A stretch of DNA of 64,000 nucleotides from Hysterangium stoloniferum (lineage: Eukaryota; Basidiomycota; Agaricomycetes; Hysterangiales; Hysterangiaceae), in assembly GCA_015178975.1 (NCBI GenBank), contig WHVD01000023.1, forward strand, positions 620,001 through 684,000, written 5' to 3'. Below, piece by piece: positions 46,564 to 57,898 of the stretch. Under the pieces are notes generated by a model that did not search any database, was not told where the DNA came from, and saw only the letters and a list, made by a program, of their open reading frames with translations. Position 1 is the first letter of the stretch. Each line of letters opens with the position of its first letter. Position numbers and translations under genes: made by a program.

Positions 46564-46567
46564 AACC
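46555..46567 (-). other. Primer-binding site containing the gag start codon (copia A)
   Basis: The sequence after the 5' LTR is GGTTATGGGCCCC in sense. Its complement matches the anticodon-arm sequence expected for initiator tRNA-Met (CAT anticodon within GGGCCCATAACC). The ATG in this site, at 46563-46561, is in frame with gag (MGPTIVTLEKLADNGENW). Confidence 0.75.
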
Positions 46568-46891
46568 TGTTAATTAGTAGACAAGATTTTGAAAAGGTAG
46601 AGTCTGTTTATGAAGCTCAGTGAGTGAGTGAGTAAACTCCACTGAGGTATATGGTGAAATATTGCGACTTTTTATCGAATTTCTAATTATTTTAGGAGAG
46701 ATATTAGGAGAGTAAATAGGGGAAATTTAGATACTCGAAGTTTCTAGTTGATTGCATCATTAAGGAGAAATTTGCAATTAGGAGTTCCTCCCCTCCTAAC
46801 GGCACCTCAATATATGCGCATATATGCGCATACATTCGTCATTGTAGATTTGATTCCGATTTCGGTTTATACGAAGACTTGATTACTAACA
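46568..46891 (-). repeat. 5' LTR of copia element A (324 bp)
   Basis: Has a single copy of the CAGTGAGTGAG motif. The 107 bp between the two copies in the other LTR is absent, as expected for deletion between direct repeats. Confidence 0.93.
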
Positions 46892-47740
46892 TGCCTTGCA
46901 TGACTATGGAGGAAACTAAGGATTTGAACGTTACTTGAAGAATGTGACGGTAGCGCCGATAGAGGCCCTCAATTCTCCGAATAGTTTGATGAGCAGCTTT
47001 GGTCTTACCATGGAGGGGCAGGAAGGAAATGAAATCATCTACAACATCTTTTTTGACCAAGCTTGGTCTTCTTCACCCCTTAACATCTCCAGTTATGTGT
47101 CGTCTTGGGTAGGCCGCCGTTACCGTATTTCAAAGTACCAGTTACCGTCCAATGAGCCTGGTCCATCCTATCCAATACGGTGTACAATAACACAGACCCT
47201 AACACCCAGGTGACCGTCAAGAGTATTTTGGAGCTTGCTCCGCGTTGACTGGACTTACCAACCATACTGGCCATCATCCCACAAGGTTATTCTACGATAC
47301 CAATAGTAGTATTGTTGCTCCCTTGAAACTTATGGCTGAAGCGAGCAAAAAACACCCAGCGTTAACTTGAAAAAGGATTTCGGAGTTCTGACGTCGTTGA
47401 TCTCGGGCGACAATTGTTGGCCAATCGTTTTCTCGAGGCATATCAAAACCTTCTTGCTGTTTATAGCTCCACCCCCGATGCAGTCTCGGCAGCTAGCCAA
47501 CCTCTCTTTACCATTCTTTGCGATCTCGACACCCTCCTTTGGACGAATGATAATTTCCTCCTGAGCCACTGGATCAAAGCCACACGTAGCTGGGCCGCAA
47601 GCAGCCATGACCCCCAGTATGCTGACTACTTAGAATACAATGCTCGTAATCAAATCACACTTTGGGGACCTGACGGGGAGATCAACGATTATGCATCGAA
47701 GCAATCGGCTGGTATTGTGGGAACGTACTGATTTTAGAAG

Positions 47741-48242
47741 ATGACAAAGGTTTTCATTGGTGTGATCCTACCAATGAAGGTCACTGTCACCATTGTGGTT
47801 GCCCAGGTCATGTTGCTGCATTTTGTGTCTACAACATGCCCCCCAGAAGTCAGGGAATGGGTCATAAGTGGTCCTCCAAAGCCACCATATGTTGTTTCCT
47901 CCTCTACCAACACTGCTAATCAAACAGAACAAGTCTTATCTTCCACCATTGTTAATAAATATTCATACAGGTCTTCACCACCCTCATCTCCTTCTTCTAG
48001 TCCCCCTGGATTTATTCTTAGGATTTGAGTATTTTGTCTGGTGGGAGTTATTACTTAGATATGTGTCTCATCAGGTGGGAGTGTTAGATTTAGTGACTCA
48101 GCACAGTAGCTACAAGTTGTGTACCATTGTGGGTCTATAGTGTACACTGCTGAAATTTGCATTCACTCGTTCATGTCTGTGTCTGTGTCTGAGCTCTCAC
48201 ATTTCTTGTGTTTCACATCCACCTCCCTTCTTCATTCTAACA
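47741..48242 (+). mobile_element. Truncated LTR element: gag zinc-knuckle fragment and 3' LTR
   Basis: A frame near 47780-47830 encodes a CCHC zinc knuckle (CHHCGCPGHVAAFC). It is followed by a Ser/Pro-rich piece, a GGTGGGAG purine stretch and an LTR-like unit (48082-48242) that starts TGTTAGATTTAG and ends TTCTAACA. The 5' part is missing. The left edge abuts the broken end of the GH89 pseudogene, so this insertion may have caused or accompanied that break. Confidence 0.6.
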
Positions 48243-48395
48243 AGGAAAAGGGTGGTTTCATTACCAATTCCAACATTATCTCCAACTGAACCAGACCCAG
48301 TGGCCACAACATTTAGGATGAATTATTGGATGTTTTTTCAACCCCCATTTAGCATTTCTGAAGTCTGTCACTTGCTTATTACTTACTTTATATAG

Positions 48396-48775
48396 CATGA
48401 ACCTGATGATCCCTGCTCCCTCTGATGAGATCCCATATGGACCTACCTTACCCACACCTACTGCTTCAAAGAGGACCAAGCCCAAGAAGGGAAAAACCAT
48501 GGAACCATCAAAGGTAATTACAGCATGGTACAATTTTTCCATTGTGTTTGCCTCTGTGGTCTGATAAAAGAAAATAGTAATCTTAATGCACTCAATTGCC
48601 TCAAAGGGCACCCTGGTATGACAGCAGCTGAGTTCAAGAAGGTTTTCAATAACCTTAACAAGGAGACACGAAAGGTATGTCAATCGCATTTCAAATTTAT
48701 GAATTTTATGAAAGTATGTTATCTTCTAGAAGTATGATGTGCTTGCTAAGTGTGAAGAGTGGTGGAAGTTCTAAC
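48396..48775 (+). other. Possible small spliced gene fragment, unrecognised
   Basis: Pieces with splice-like edges read SKRTKPKKGKTMEPSK, then CLKGHPGMTAAEFKKVFNNL and KYDVLAKCEEWWKF before a stop. The first two pieces do not join cleanly in phase. Function unknown; it could be part of an old transposon. Confidence 0.3.
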
Positions 48776-49495
48776 CATTCTATATATGAAGAATATTGAC
48801 CGTTTAGGTACAACATGACAATGTATTGACTATCTAAGTCTAATACAGACCAAACACATATTGACTGTTTAGTTCAATACGGTTGAGTGAATTAGTTATC
48901 TAAAGTAGAATAGAGAGCTAAAATGAATAAAGGAGAATCGACTGTAAAGTACGATTCAGCCTGACTGCTTGAGTGTTGAAGAGAATAACAAGAGAGTGAA
49001 ATAACAGAGTAGTGTGGATGTAGTCTGCGCAGATTGAGATAATGGTTTGAGTTTCGACTAGTATAGTTTGAAGCTCTGATTGTGCTAGTAGTTAAAGCCT
49101 GTCTGTGATGGTTGAGATGATACCCCAATCACAACTTACAGGAAACTACAGTGAGGGACAAAACCCTTCCAATGATTTCTAGTTGTGCAAAGATTCTTGA
49201 ATAACTCAAGAACCACTGTAGCTACAGAGCTAAGATTTGGGGAATGGTTAGGTCTATATGTTGTCTATTTACCCTTAAAGTATTACATAAGCATCAGTAT
49301 TTCCCACACTATAAATAAAATACTAATTAAACTGGTTTGGAAGGGTTTTGTCCCTGTCACATGATTAATATATAACCATATTGTTTATATGCAAATAAGT
49401 GCAAATAAAAATCATCTGACCTGTCAAAATTATATATATATACATCTGTTTACTTTCCAATCCAAAAACATCCCCATAGCTCAACATTCTACACC

Positions 49496-50511
49496 ATGAA
49501 GGCTCTTACTCCTCCTCAGCTTAGCCATATTTTCACTTTTCTCAATAAGGGAAAGTCTGCTCCTCAGATCTCTGAAATCACTGGCCAGGATCTGTCCACT
49601 ATATCCAGAATTCATTTTACCCATTGCTCATCACTTGCCAACTCATCTGGTGGCTGTTTATGCAAGCTTTCCTCCTCAGATATTCATTATTCTATTCAAC
49701 AAATCACTTCTCAAAAGGCTGAAAATGCCACTGAGGTCACCAAACCATTCAAGATATGACTGGAGAGTCTATTTCAGTTAGAACTGTTCATAGGGAATTC
49801 AAGAAGGCTGAAATGAGGGCTATGGTGAAGAGAAAAAGGCCTTTCCTCAATAAGGGGTATAGGAAGGCAAGGATAGACTTTACTCTGGCACACAAGGACT
49901 GGACTGTGGATGATTGGAAGAGGGTTGTTTGGTCAGATGAGACAAAAATCAATTGTTTGGGGTTATATGGGAGGAATTAGATGTGGAAAAGGGCAGGAGA
50001 GGGGCTCAGTGGTAGGCTGGTCAAGGGCACAGTCAGGTTTGGGGGAGGAAATCTGATGTTGTGGAGCTGTATGTTGTGGGAAGGCCCAGGATATTCCACC
50101 AAGATTAATGGGAGAATGGATGCTGACCTTTATGGTAGCATTTTGGAAGATGAACTTCAAGCAACTGTGGAGTATTATAGCAAGAACACAGAAGATGTGG
50201 TCTTTCAGCAGGACAATGATACCAAACACAAGAGCACAAAGGCCATTAATTGGTTCAAAGACAATGGATTTATGGTCATGGTATGGCCACCTCAGTTTGC
50301 TGACCTTAACCCAATTGAACACCTCTGGTATTACCCCAAAAGGAGGTTGGGAGAGTATGAAGTGGCACCCAAGAGTATTCATGAGTTGTGGGAGAGGGTT
50401 CAGACAGAGTGGGAGAATATCCCTGCCTCTACTTGTCAGAACTTGATAGAGTGTATTCATAGAAGGGTTGAGGCTGTTTTGAAGGCCAAGAGAGGCTATA
50501 CCAAGTACTAG
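49496..50511 (+). pseudogene. Tc1-type DD34E transposase, broken
   Basis: It aligns along its length with the intact transposase at 50936-51952. It has an N-terminal helix-turn-helix, WSDETKI, FQQDNDTKHK and LNPIEHLW. A frameshift near 49750-49760 and a TAG at 49978-49980 interrupt it. The catalytic acidic residues are still present. Confidence 0.9.
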
Positions 50512-50935
50512 ATTGTTTGATTTGTGTTCTTTTTATACCAGGGACAAAACCCTTCCAATGTGATTTTATTAGTGTTTTGTTTATAGTGTGGGAAATACTA
50601 ATGCTTATGTCATAATATTTTAAGAGCATATAGATAACATATAGACCTAACCAACCCCCAAATTTTAGGTCTGTATCTACAGTCGTTCTTGAGTTACAGT
50701 GACTCACAAAACCTTTCCAATGTTTGGAGTTTGCATATTGGCAAACTGCTACCAGGGGAGAAAAAATAGTAAAAAGTATCAAAAATTCACACTAGATAGC
50801 TAAACATGTATAGAATCATGGCCTAGACTATTATTACATAATATGTATTTTTGGGCATGCTAAAAATAGTTTAGTTAGGCCTGCTCATTGGAAAGGTTTT
50901 GTGTCTGATGATTATGATGCAATGTATGCTATATT

Positions 50936-51952
50936 TTAATACTTGGTATACCCTCCCTTGGCCTTTATGACTGCCTCAACCCTCCTTGGCATGCTTTCAA
51001 TTAACTTCTGACACTCAGAAGCTGGTATATCTTCCCACTCCTTCTCTATCCTCTCCCACAACTCCAGAATCCCACTTGGTGCATTGGCATACTGTCCCAG
51101 CTTTCTCTTCAAGTAATCCCATAGATGCTCAATTGGATTGAGGTCTGGGGATTGGGCAGGCCATGGTAGGACAGTCATTTTATTATTTTCAAACCATTCC
51201 TTTGCCTTTTTGCAGGTATGTTTTGGATCATTATCCTGCTGAAAGATGATTTTAGCAGGGTCCAACTGGTAATACCTGATGCTGTTTTGGAGGTCTTCAT
51301 CCAAGATGCTTCTGTAAAGTTCCCCATCCATTCTACCCTCAATCCTGGTGGCATATCCCACACCCTCCCACATGAAGCACCCCCAAACCATGACTGATCC
51401 TCCACCAAACTTCACTGTCCCTTGAACAAGCCTCTCATTCAGGCCTTCCCCAGTCTTTTTCCATGCCCATTTCCTCCCATCTGAGCCAAGGTGATTTATT
51501 TTAGTCTCATCAGACCACACAACCCTCCTCCAGTTATCTAAAGTCCAGTGCTGGTGGGCCAAAGCAAAGTCAAGCCTCTCCTTCATATGTCTCTTGGACA
51601 AAAGTGGCTTCTTCTTCTTCACAACTGCTTTCATCCCTGCTTTCTTCAAGCTCCTCCAAACTGTCTCAGCTGAAATAGGCTTGTTGGTGATGGTCTGAAG
51701 TTTCTGGGCTATGTCTACTGCAGTTTCAGCCTTTCCAGATGTGATTAGATGGACTGCATGATGGATGTTGGTAGCAGAGAGCTTCTTGGGACGACCTCCA
51801 GTTGATTTGGGAAGGGTAGGAAGGTGCTTAGAGCAAAGTCTGGAGATAGTACCAATGCCAAAACCAGTGATTGAGGCAATGGATGGAGTGGAGTAGCCAG
51901 CTTCAAGTAGAGAGATAATATATTGTTGTTGAGCAGGAGAGAGGGAGTGCAT
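50936..51952 (-). CDS. Tc1-type DD34E transposase, intact, 338 aa
   Basis: An uninterrupted frame of typical Tc1 length. The N-terminal half has paired helix-turn-helix regions (LSPAQQQYIISLLEAG and GGRPKKLSATNI, a GRPR-like linker). The catalytic domain has WSDETKINHLG, FQQDNDPKHT and LNPIEHLWDYLK, with 34 residues between the second Asp and the Glu. The glycine-rich FGGGSVMVWGC box is present. Tc1 transposases cut and paste at TA. With one tip 240 bp beyond its stop codon and another 190 bp before its start, it may still be able to mobilise itself or relatives. No disabling change was seen. Confidence 0.95.
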   Translation of the reverse strand: MHSLSPAQQQYIISLLEAGYSTPSIASITGFGIGTISRLCSKHLPTLPKSTGGRPKKLSATNIHHAVHLITSGKAETAVDIAQKLQTITNKPISAETVWRSLKKAGMKAVVKKKKPLLSKRHMKERLDFALAHQHWTLDNWRRVVWSDETKINHLGSDGRKWAWKKTGEGLNERLVQGTVKFGGGSVMVWGCFMWEGVGYATRIEGRMDGELYRSILDEDLQNSIRYYQLDPAKIIFQQDNDPKHTCKKAKEWFENNKMTVLPWPAQSPDLNPIEHLWDYLKRKLGQYANAPSGILELWERIEKEWEDIPASECQKLIESMPRRVEAVIKAKGGYTKY

Positions 51953-53086
51953 GATGGATTGCTGGCAATGTGAAGAGACAGTAATATCAAAATTGACTAT
52001 AGATCAACAAGTCATGTGACCATATTGAATAGAATCAACAAAGACATGTGATTTCACCAGTTTATATAGTATATATTGTATCAAATGTATTCAAGGATCT
52101 TTGCACAACTAAAAATCATTGGAAGGGTTTTGTCCCTCACTGTAACTGGGTGTCTGGGTAAGTTGTGGTTGCAGGAAAAAAAGTGTCTGAGTTCTAACTA
52201 CTGGTGCTAGAATACATAAGTCTGGCGCATATGCACCTGCAAGAGTCAATGTACCAAATGCATAGGTCATCGGACTAATTATATGCGTATAATAAAATAG
52301 AGAAAAAATAGAAAAAATAATGGAAATATAGTATGAGCTTGTCCAGACTATATTTCTGGAGTACATACAGTGATTTGGCAGTCCTTTTCACACCCCTGGT
52401 CCTTTTCACACCTAGCCTTTACTCCTTCAATCCTCATCCAAACACTTAATCACTTTGTAGTCACACATATAGACATGATATCAATCTTGAAAATAATTCT
52501 CATAATTTTCGGGAGAGTGGGTGAAGCATGGGAGTGTCATATATAGCAAAAAAGCAGAATTTGAAAAGTTCATCCTTTTTATCTCCTTTAATTGGACACA
52601 TTCCTGCATACAACTCATTTTGTTAAAAATTGGCCTGAATGTGTACATATATATAGCAGAATCTAGTGAAGAAATGAAGGGAATCGGGCAAAAACTGAGG
52701 GAGGAAAAAATCAGAAGATGATTGATGCCAACAGAGCATGACAGTACACAGCATCCTGCCAGACTGGCAATCAGTCTTCCTGCTTCTTGGGCCCCTCTTG
52801 CCTCTTTTGACTGGTCAAAATGGTCAGGCGTGCACTTTCTGAACAGGTAAAATGTCAGGCACGTCATAGAGCTGAAAATTTGAAATATCAGGAAGCCCTT
52901 GATGAGTACAGGCACGAGCAGGAAAAACCTGTAAAACAGCAACGCGGTCTTTGACCCATTGCTGCAACACATGACATCTACTACAGGACCCTGGGTAATC
53001 TAGCAAATGGGAAAATGACAATGAGTGCATTTAATGCATCAAAGCGCAAATTATCCTATCCAGAAGAGTGCATTCTCATTGATTTT

Positions 53087-53263
53087 TGTTAAAAAATAGC
53101 CCCTATTATCATTGTTACTGTGGTCTGTTTACATGTTGTTAGTTCCTATAACTCCGCCCTAACCGAACTACATATTGTATATACATGAAATAAATAATCA
53201 CTAAGTATGTGTCACGTGATAAAAGAACAAAGGGAATATGTGCGGTGTCTTTGTTCCTCAACA
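53087..53263 (-). repeat. 3' LTR of copia element B
   Basis: 177 bp; differs from 57899-58075 at about two positions (near the ninth base and at ACATGTTG versus ACACGTTG). Confidence 0.95.
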
Positions 53264-53339
53264 CTCCTCCTCACCGCAGTACTCCTCCTGTCATTTGCAC
53301 CTATTTTAAACCTAAGAAGCCTCAGAGACGTATAAATTG

Positions 53340-56300
53340 TGGGCTTTCCAATGCTTTAGTGAATGTCTGCTAGATTATCTTTAGTATGAATGTATTTGAG
53401 TTTTAGCTCCTTAGACTCTGAGCGTTCTCGTATAAAATGGTATTTGATATCAATGTGCTTGACTCGATCGTGTAGTAGTGGATCCTCTGAGAGACAAATG
53501 GCAGCATTGTTGTCACAATGAATTGTTGTCACAATGAATTGTTGTCACAATGAATTGTTGTTGGATTCTTGAAAGGTAGGTTGATGCCCTGGAAGACAGA
53601 TCGTAGCCAGGAATTTTCTTTGGCTGCAGAAAAGGCAGCAATATATTCAGCTTCACAATATGAGGCAGCAACAGTCTTTTGTTTGCGAGCATTCCAGGAT
53701 ATGACACCAGAGCCAAGAGAGAATGCAAACCCCCCCACACGTCTACGCGTGTCAAGACAGTTAGCCCAATCAGAGTCACTGTAGCCCACCAGTTTTAAAT
53801 CATCAGAGCCCCCAAGGTGAAGTTGCAGGGCATGAGTCCCCTTAAGATACCGGACAACACGGATGGCAGCATTCCAGTGTTCATAGGAATAACAATCAAG
53901 GAACTGTGATAATTGTTGGACAGTGTAGGAGATATCAGGGCGAGTTGAGATGGCAAGGTATAGGAGGGAGCCAACAAGGGAGTGGTATGGAAGCCTGGAA
54001 AGGTTGTCCTGGTCATCTGCAGGAAGGGAAGACCTAATGACACGCCTTAGTTTGAGGCCAGGAACCATAGGGATAGAAAGTGGAGTGGCATCAGTTTGGC
54101 CAAATTGAGAAACAAGACGATCAATGAGAGCAGTCTGGGATTTAACAGTATGATTCAGCTGGTCCCATTCAACTGCTATGCCAACAACAAAGCAGACTGT
54201 CCCAAGATCAGAAATGGTCCAGACCTCTTTCATTTGCTGTTTAAACCTGTCATTTTCAGCTTTGGAAGATGCAATGGATAGAAAATCATCAACATGGACT
54301 GCAGTAATGACAGTTCCTAGTGGTGTATGACGGTAGTATATGCAAGATTCACTGGAGAGCTGAGTAAATCCCCAGCTCAACATTTTTTCATGCATTGTAC
54401 GATTCCAGATACGACCTGCCTGCTTCATGCCATACAAACCACGGACAATTTTCCATACCCATGACTCTTTTCCTGGCTCCTCAAAACCTTCTGGTTGGAA
54501 CATATACTGGACCTCATCATCTGGGAGCAGACCATACAAGAAGGCAGTTTTAACATCAATTTGCTGTGCATCCCATCCAAAGTGGGCTGCTATGTGTAGA
54601 AGAAGGCGCCAGGATTCCATTCGAGCAGTAGGTGAGGTAGTTTTATCATAATCATGCCCATAGACTTGTTCAAAACCCTTGAAAACAAGCCTGGTTTTTC
54701 GACGGATCACCTCCCCCATGGCATCCCGTTTGACACGGAATACTGCTTTTCCTTTATGGATTTTAGTACCAGTGGGGATTTCAGAACTTGGTACTAATTC
54801 ATACACCCCCATGTCCTGTAAGGACTGAAGTTCTTCCTGGTAACTAATATGCCAGGCTTCTCCATGGGGAGAACTACGAGCCTCTTCCCATGTGAGGGGG
54901 TCTGCCTCATATGGTGCAGATCCATCACATGTAGGAATATTTGAGATTGCAGCCAGGATATCAGCATCAACAGTATCAACTGGTGGGAGGGGATTGTTAT
55001 GTAGCTGTAGAAGGTCAAGACGGCGTTGCTCCCGTTGTGCACGAACATGTGCTGCACTTGCAATTGAGTCTTGAACAGCTGTTTCAAGCCGAGAGGGAAG
55101 GTCAGGAATGTGTGTGGCAAGGCGAGAAGAATGGCGAGTGTCATCCCCTGTTGGGAGAAGAACTGGATCAGCAACAATAGGCACAGTGGTTATAGGAGTA
55201 GCATCAGACTGTGTTGGTGCAAGAGGCAAAATTGGTTGAGGTGTAGTGATAATGGGATCAGGATCATCAATAGGGGATGGTAAAGTGGTCACAGGCAAAG
55301 TGGGATTAGGTGCAGGTAGTGGATGCTTGGGGGTGTTGGAGGGAGGGAAGCGAGGATGGCCTTCATGACTTTCAAGGAATTTAACATGGTAGGAGACATA
55401 GATCTGGTTAGATTTGCGGTCATAACATTGATAAGCTTTCATATTGGGCTCATATCCAAGAAGGATGCATTCTATAGAGCACTCATAAATTTTGGGATTA
55501 TGTTTACTAAGAATGAGGACAAAGGCACGGCATCCAGCCTCCCGCAAGTAAGAGAGATCTGGAGTGCAGCCATGCCAGAGTTCCCAAGGAGTCTTACCAT
55601 GCAGTTGGTGTGTTGTAGTTTTTGCATGTACACGTGCAGCAGTTAGGTAGAACTCCTCCCAAAACTGGGGAGGCAGACCTGCATATATCCGCATAGTACG
55701 GGCCTTGCCCATCAGTGTCCAGTGCAGACATTCAACACAACCTATATGTGCAGAGGTATAAGGTGCAGTAAATTGGTGCATAGTACCTCGAGATTCCAAC
55801 CACTGCCTCATTTGATTAGTTTTCAATTCCCCATTGTCTGTCCTATAAGTACCAATTTTCCGACCAGTCTCTACTTCACAGGCAAGCTCCCAAGTCTGCA
55901 ATGCAGAGAAAGCATCACTCTTGCTTTTGAGAGGAATGGACCAGGGGTGGCTTGAATAATCATCAACAATGTTCATTATATACAATGATCCTGTGCGGTA
56001 TGCCACATCATTAGGGCCTGCCAGATCCACCCAGACTTTCTCTAAATGCCTTGTGGCTTTATGCCCATCCCCCTGTGCTCGGACCTTTGGTACAGAATTT
56101 TTGGTCTGTTTTCCAAGAATGCAAAAGTCACATTTTGGAGGATGTTGGTGAATGGATGTTGGCATACCTTTGATAATACCATTGTTGATCATATCTGTGA
56201 TAGACTGGTAATTGGTATGACCTAGGCGTCGATGCCAAGTAGCTAGGTCTGGAGCCCCATGGGTGAAAAGAGCATGTACCACCATGGCAGATTGGATTGA

Positions 56301-57803
56301 TAGTGAGTACAGGTTCTTGTGTGACAATAGGGATCCAGATGCAATGGTTGCACCAGAGGAGTTTGTGAGCCAGCATGAAGACTCACTAAAGTGTGCAATA
56401 ACCTTTGAGTCTCTAGTGATGTACCGGACAGAGACAAGCCGAACAGATGCAGTGGGAATATAGAGAACATCATGAAGAACTATATGGGCCCCCCTGCCAA
56501 TGCGGAGGTGGACATCCCCTATGCCAATGGCTGTGACTGACGACCCTCCAAGGCCCTTAACAGAACATGGGTGGATAGGCTGCAAGGACTTGAAATCATT
56601 GCGGTCAGGTGTGATATGAACACTTGCGCCCGTGTCCAACCAAAAAGGATGTGTGTCACAGGAGAGGGGTGTGGCAGTGGTCTGAGATAGAGGGCGAATG
56701 GTAGATGCAGTGAGAGCGGTCATGTCCACTGGTTGTGTTTGTGTTGTCCAATTGACCGTCACATGTAGGTCATCTTCCAGGGCGATCCAGCCAGCGTATT
56801 CTATTGTATCAGATAGGGAGATAGGGGTAAAGGGGTTCGCGATCGCCACACCGGTGAATGCTGGGTTGGATGGAAGGGGTGTGTCCATGTACGCAGTGAA
56901 GACCTGTCCATCTGCTCCTTTAATACTGACGGGGAATTTCCCTGCAGGTGAGGAGGTGGTACCCCCAGACTTCTTACTGTCTTGGTCCTTGTGCCTGGCT
57001 GCCTTGGATTCCTCAATTGTTTTGCCAGCCATCCCCCCCCAAGGTGAGACACAGTAAGTGACAATGTGGCCCGGTTTCTTGCAGTTGCTGCAGGAGACCA
57101 CATTGCGCTTTGATGGGAGAGCCTGGGAGGCAAGGGCAATGGCATCAGAGGAAGCAGCACGCTTGGTGTCCGACTCAAGGATACGCTGTTCATTTTCGAG
57201 AAGGGTGAGAATGCGGGAGGATGGATATGGGGTGGAGGTGGAGGACTCCGATAAGTCTCGAGTGATGATAGAATGCAGGTGAGGAAAGTCGGTGAGCGAG
57301 TTGAGTAGTGCAATACACTTGAATAAATCCTCGGTAAGCTGTCCCATCTCGAATGCACGAGAGATAGCTTTACATATTTGAGATGCAGTGGTGGATAAAG
57401 AGGTGGATTTGGAGCATTGGAGTGTAAGAGCCTCCTGGATCAGTTGGACCTGACGAATTGGGCCTTCATTACGATGACGAATCAAGAGTGCGTCCCAGCA
57501 GGACTGAGCACCTTGTAAAGGCTCAGCGAAGTCCCACTCAGTCCTCGAAAGAGTTGGGAGGATCAGCGCATGAGCAAGAGTGTCGTTGGAATGCCAATTG
57601 TGGACGGCGATAGGGTCGGAAGGATCGGGGGAAAGGGCGGTACCAAGGGCATAAGAAAGGAGACCAGTAATGGTGAGATAATGTTTCGCGTTACGATACC
57701 ACTCGGTGTAATTGCCCTCGGCTTTGTCGAGCTTGGTTTCTGTGTAAGTGATAGATGTTCACAGGAGAGGGACTGATGGGACATAAGAAGCCGACGACAT
57801 TGC
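53340..57803 (-). pseudogene. Copia element B gag-pol; 1318-codon open frame with broken ends
   Basis: An uninterrupted frame spans 57485-53529. In order it holds the gag C-terminus with zinc knuckle (CSNCKKPGHIVTYC), the protease (FWLDTGASVH), the GAG-pre-integrase (WHRRLGHTNY), the integrase core (VWVDLAGPND, YRTDNGELK, CVECLHW), RT (AFLYGLLPD, AVHVDDFLSIAS) and RNase H to HCDNN. The gag start at about 57803 is separated from it by a stop and a frameshift near 57620-57760. At the 3' end a 16-bp unit is present three times (53511-53558), adding 32 bp and shifting the frame at the RNase H HCDNN motif. A second frame change occurs in DNLADI near 53385. The copy is therefore defective at both ends although LTR similarity is high. 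Confidence 0.9.
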
Positions 57804-57898
57804 GGGCAGTGATTAGGTGGGGATGCCAGGAAGAAAAGTGGCGAAATGGAAAAAAAATGGATGTAGTAGAGGGACTTTAATGCAATAGGCCCATAACC

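Larger units (their letters stand above)
41768..46891 (-). mobile_element. Ty1/copia element A, duplication TGCCT
   Basis: LTRs at 41768-42198 (431 bp) and 46568-46891 (324 bp) begin TGTTAATTAG and end GATTACTAACA. TGCCT flanks the element (41763-41767 and 46892-46896). The primer site GGGGCCCATAACC is at 46555-46567, and the polypurine tract is CTTCCCCTC in plus reading at 42199. The LTRs match well apart from a 107-bp segment missing from the right copy, exactly between two copies of a CAGTGAGTGAGTGAG motif. The order gag, protease, integrase, reverse transcriptase, RNase H is typical of copia. Four in-frame stops inactivate it. Confidence 0.95.
41715..47731 (+). pseudogene. Alpha-N-acetylglucosaminidase (GH89) central region, split by a copia element
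   Basis: Coding pieces at about 41718-41767 and 46892-47731 read (L)GGWVWCA, then LHDYGGN, NVTVAPIEALNSPNSLM, SFGLTMEGQEGNEIIYN and DQAWSSSPLN. Later pieces read DNFLLSHWIKATRSWA and LEYNARNQITLWGPDG. These are GH89 landmarks, from the active-site-proximal region to near the C-terminus. The copia element at 41768-46891 sits inside, and the frame joins as VWCALHDYGGN when it and one duplication are removed. A TAA right after YGGN and later frame changes show the gene was dead apart from the insertion. The coding match ends at 47731 with no C-terminal segment; that segment is at 30681-30985 on the other strand. Confidence 0.82.
49149..52142. mobile_element. Tc1-type composite: an outer element and a second nested in its right TIR, TA duplication
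   Basis: The outer tips are CAGTGAGGGACAAAACCC at 49149 and its inverse ending at 52142, each flanked by TA. The left TIR (about 200 bp) has its tip sequence repeated in inverse at the inner end (TTGGAAGGGTTTTGTCCCTG near 49333). The equivalent right TIR is at about 50537-50696. A second tip (CAGTGACTCACAAAACC) starts at 50697 directly after a TA inside that right TIR. The first transposase, on plus, is dead; the second, on minus, is intact. The right tip at 52085-52142 fits either element, so the second element may lack its own right end. Confidence 0.75.
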
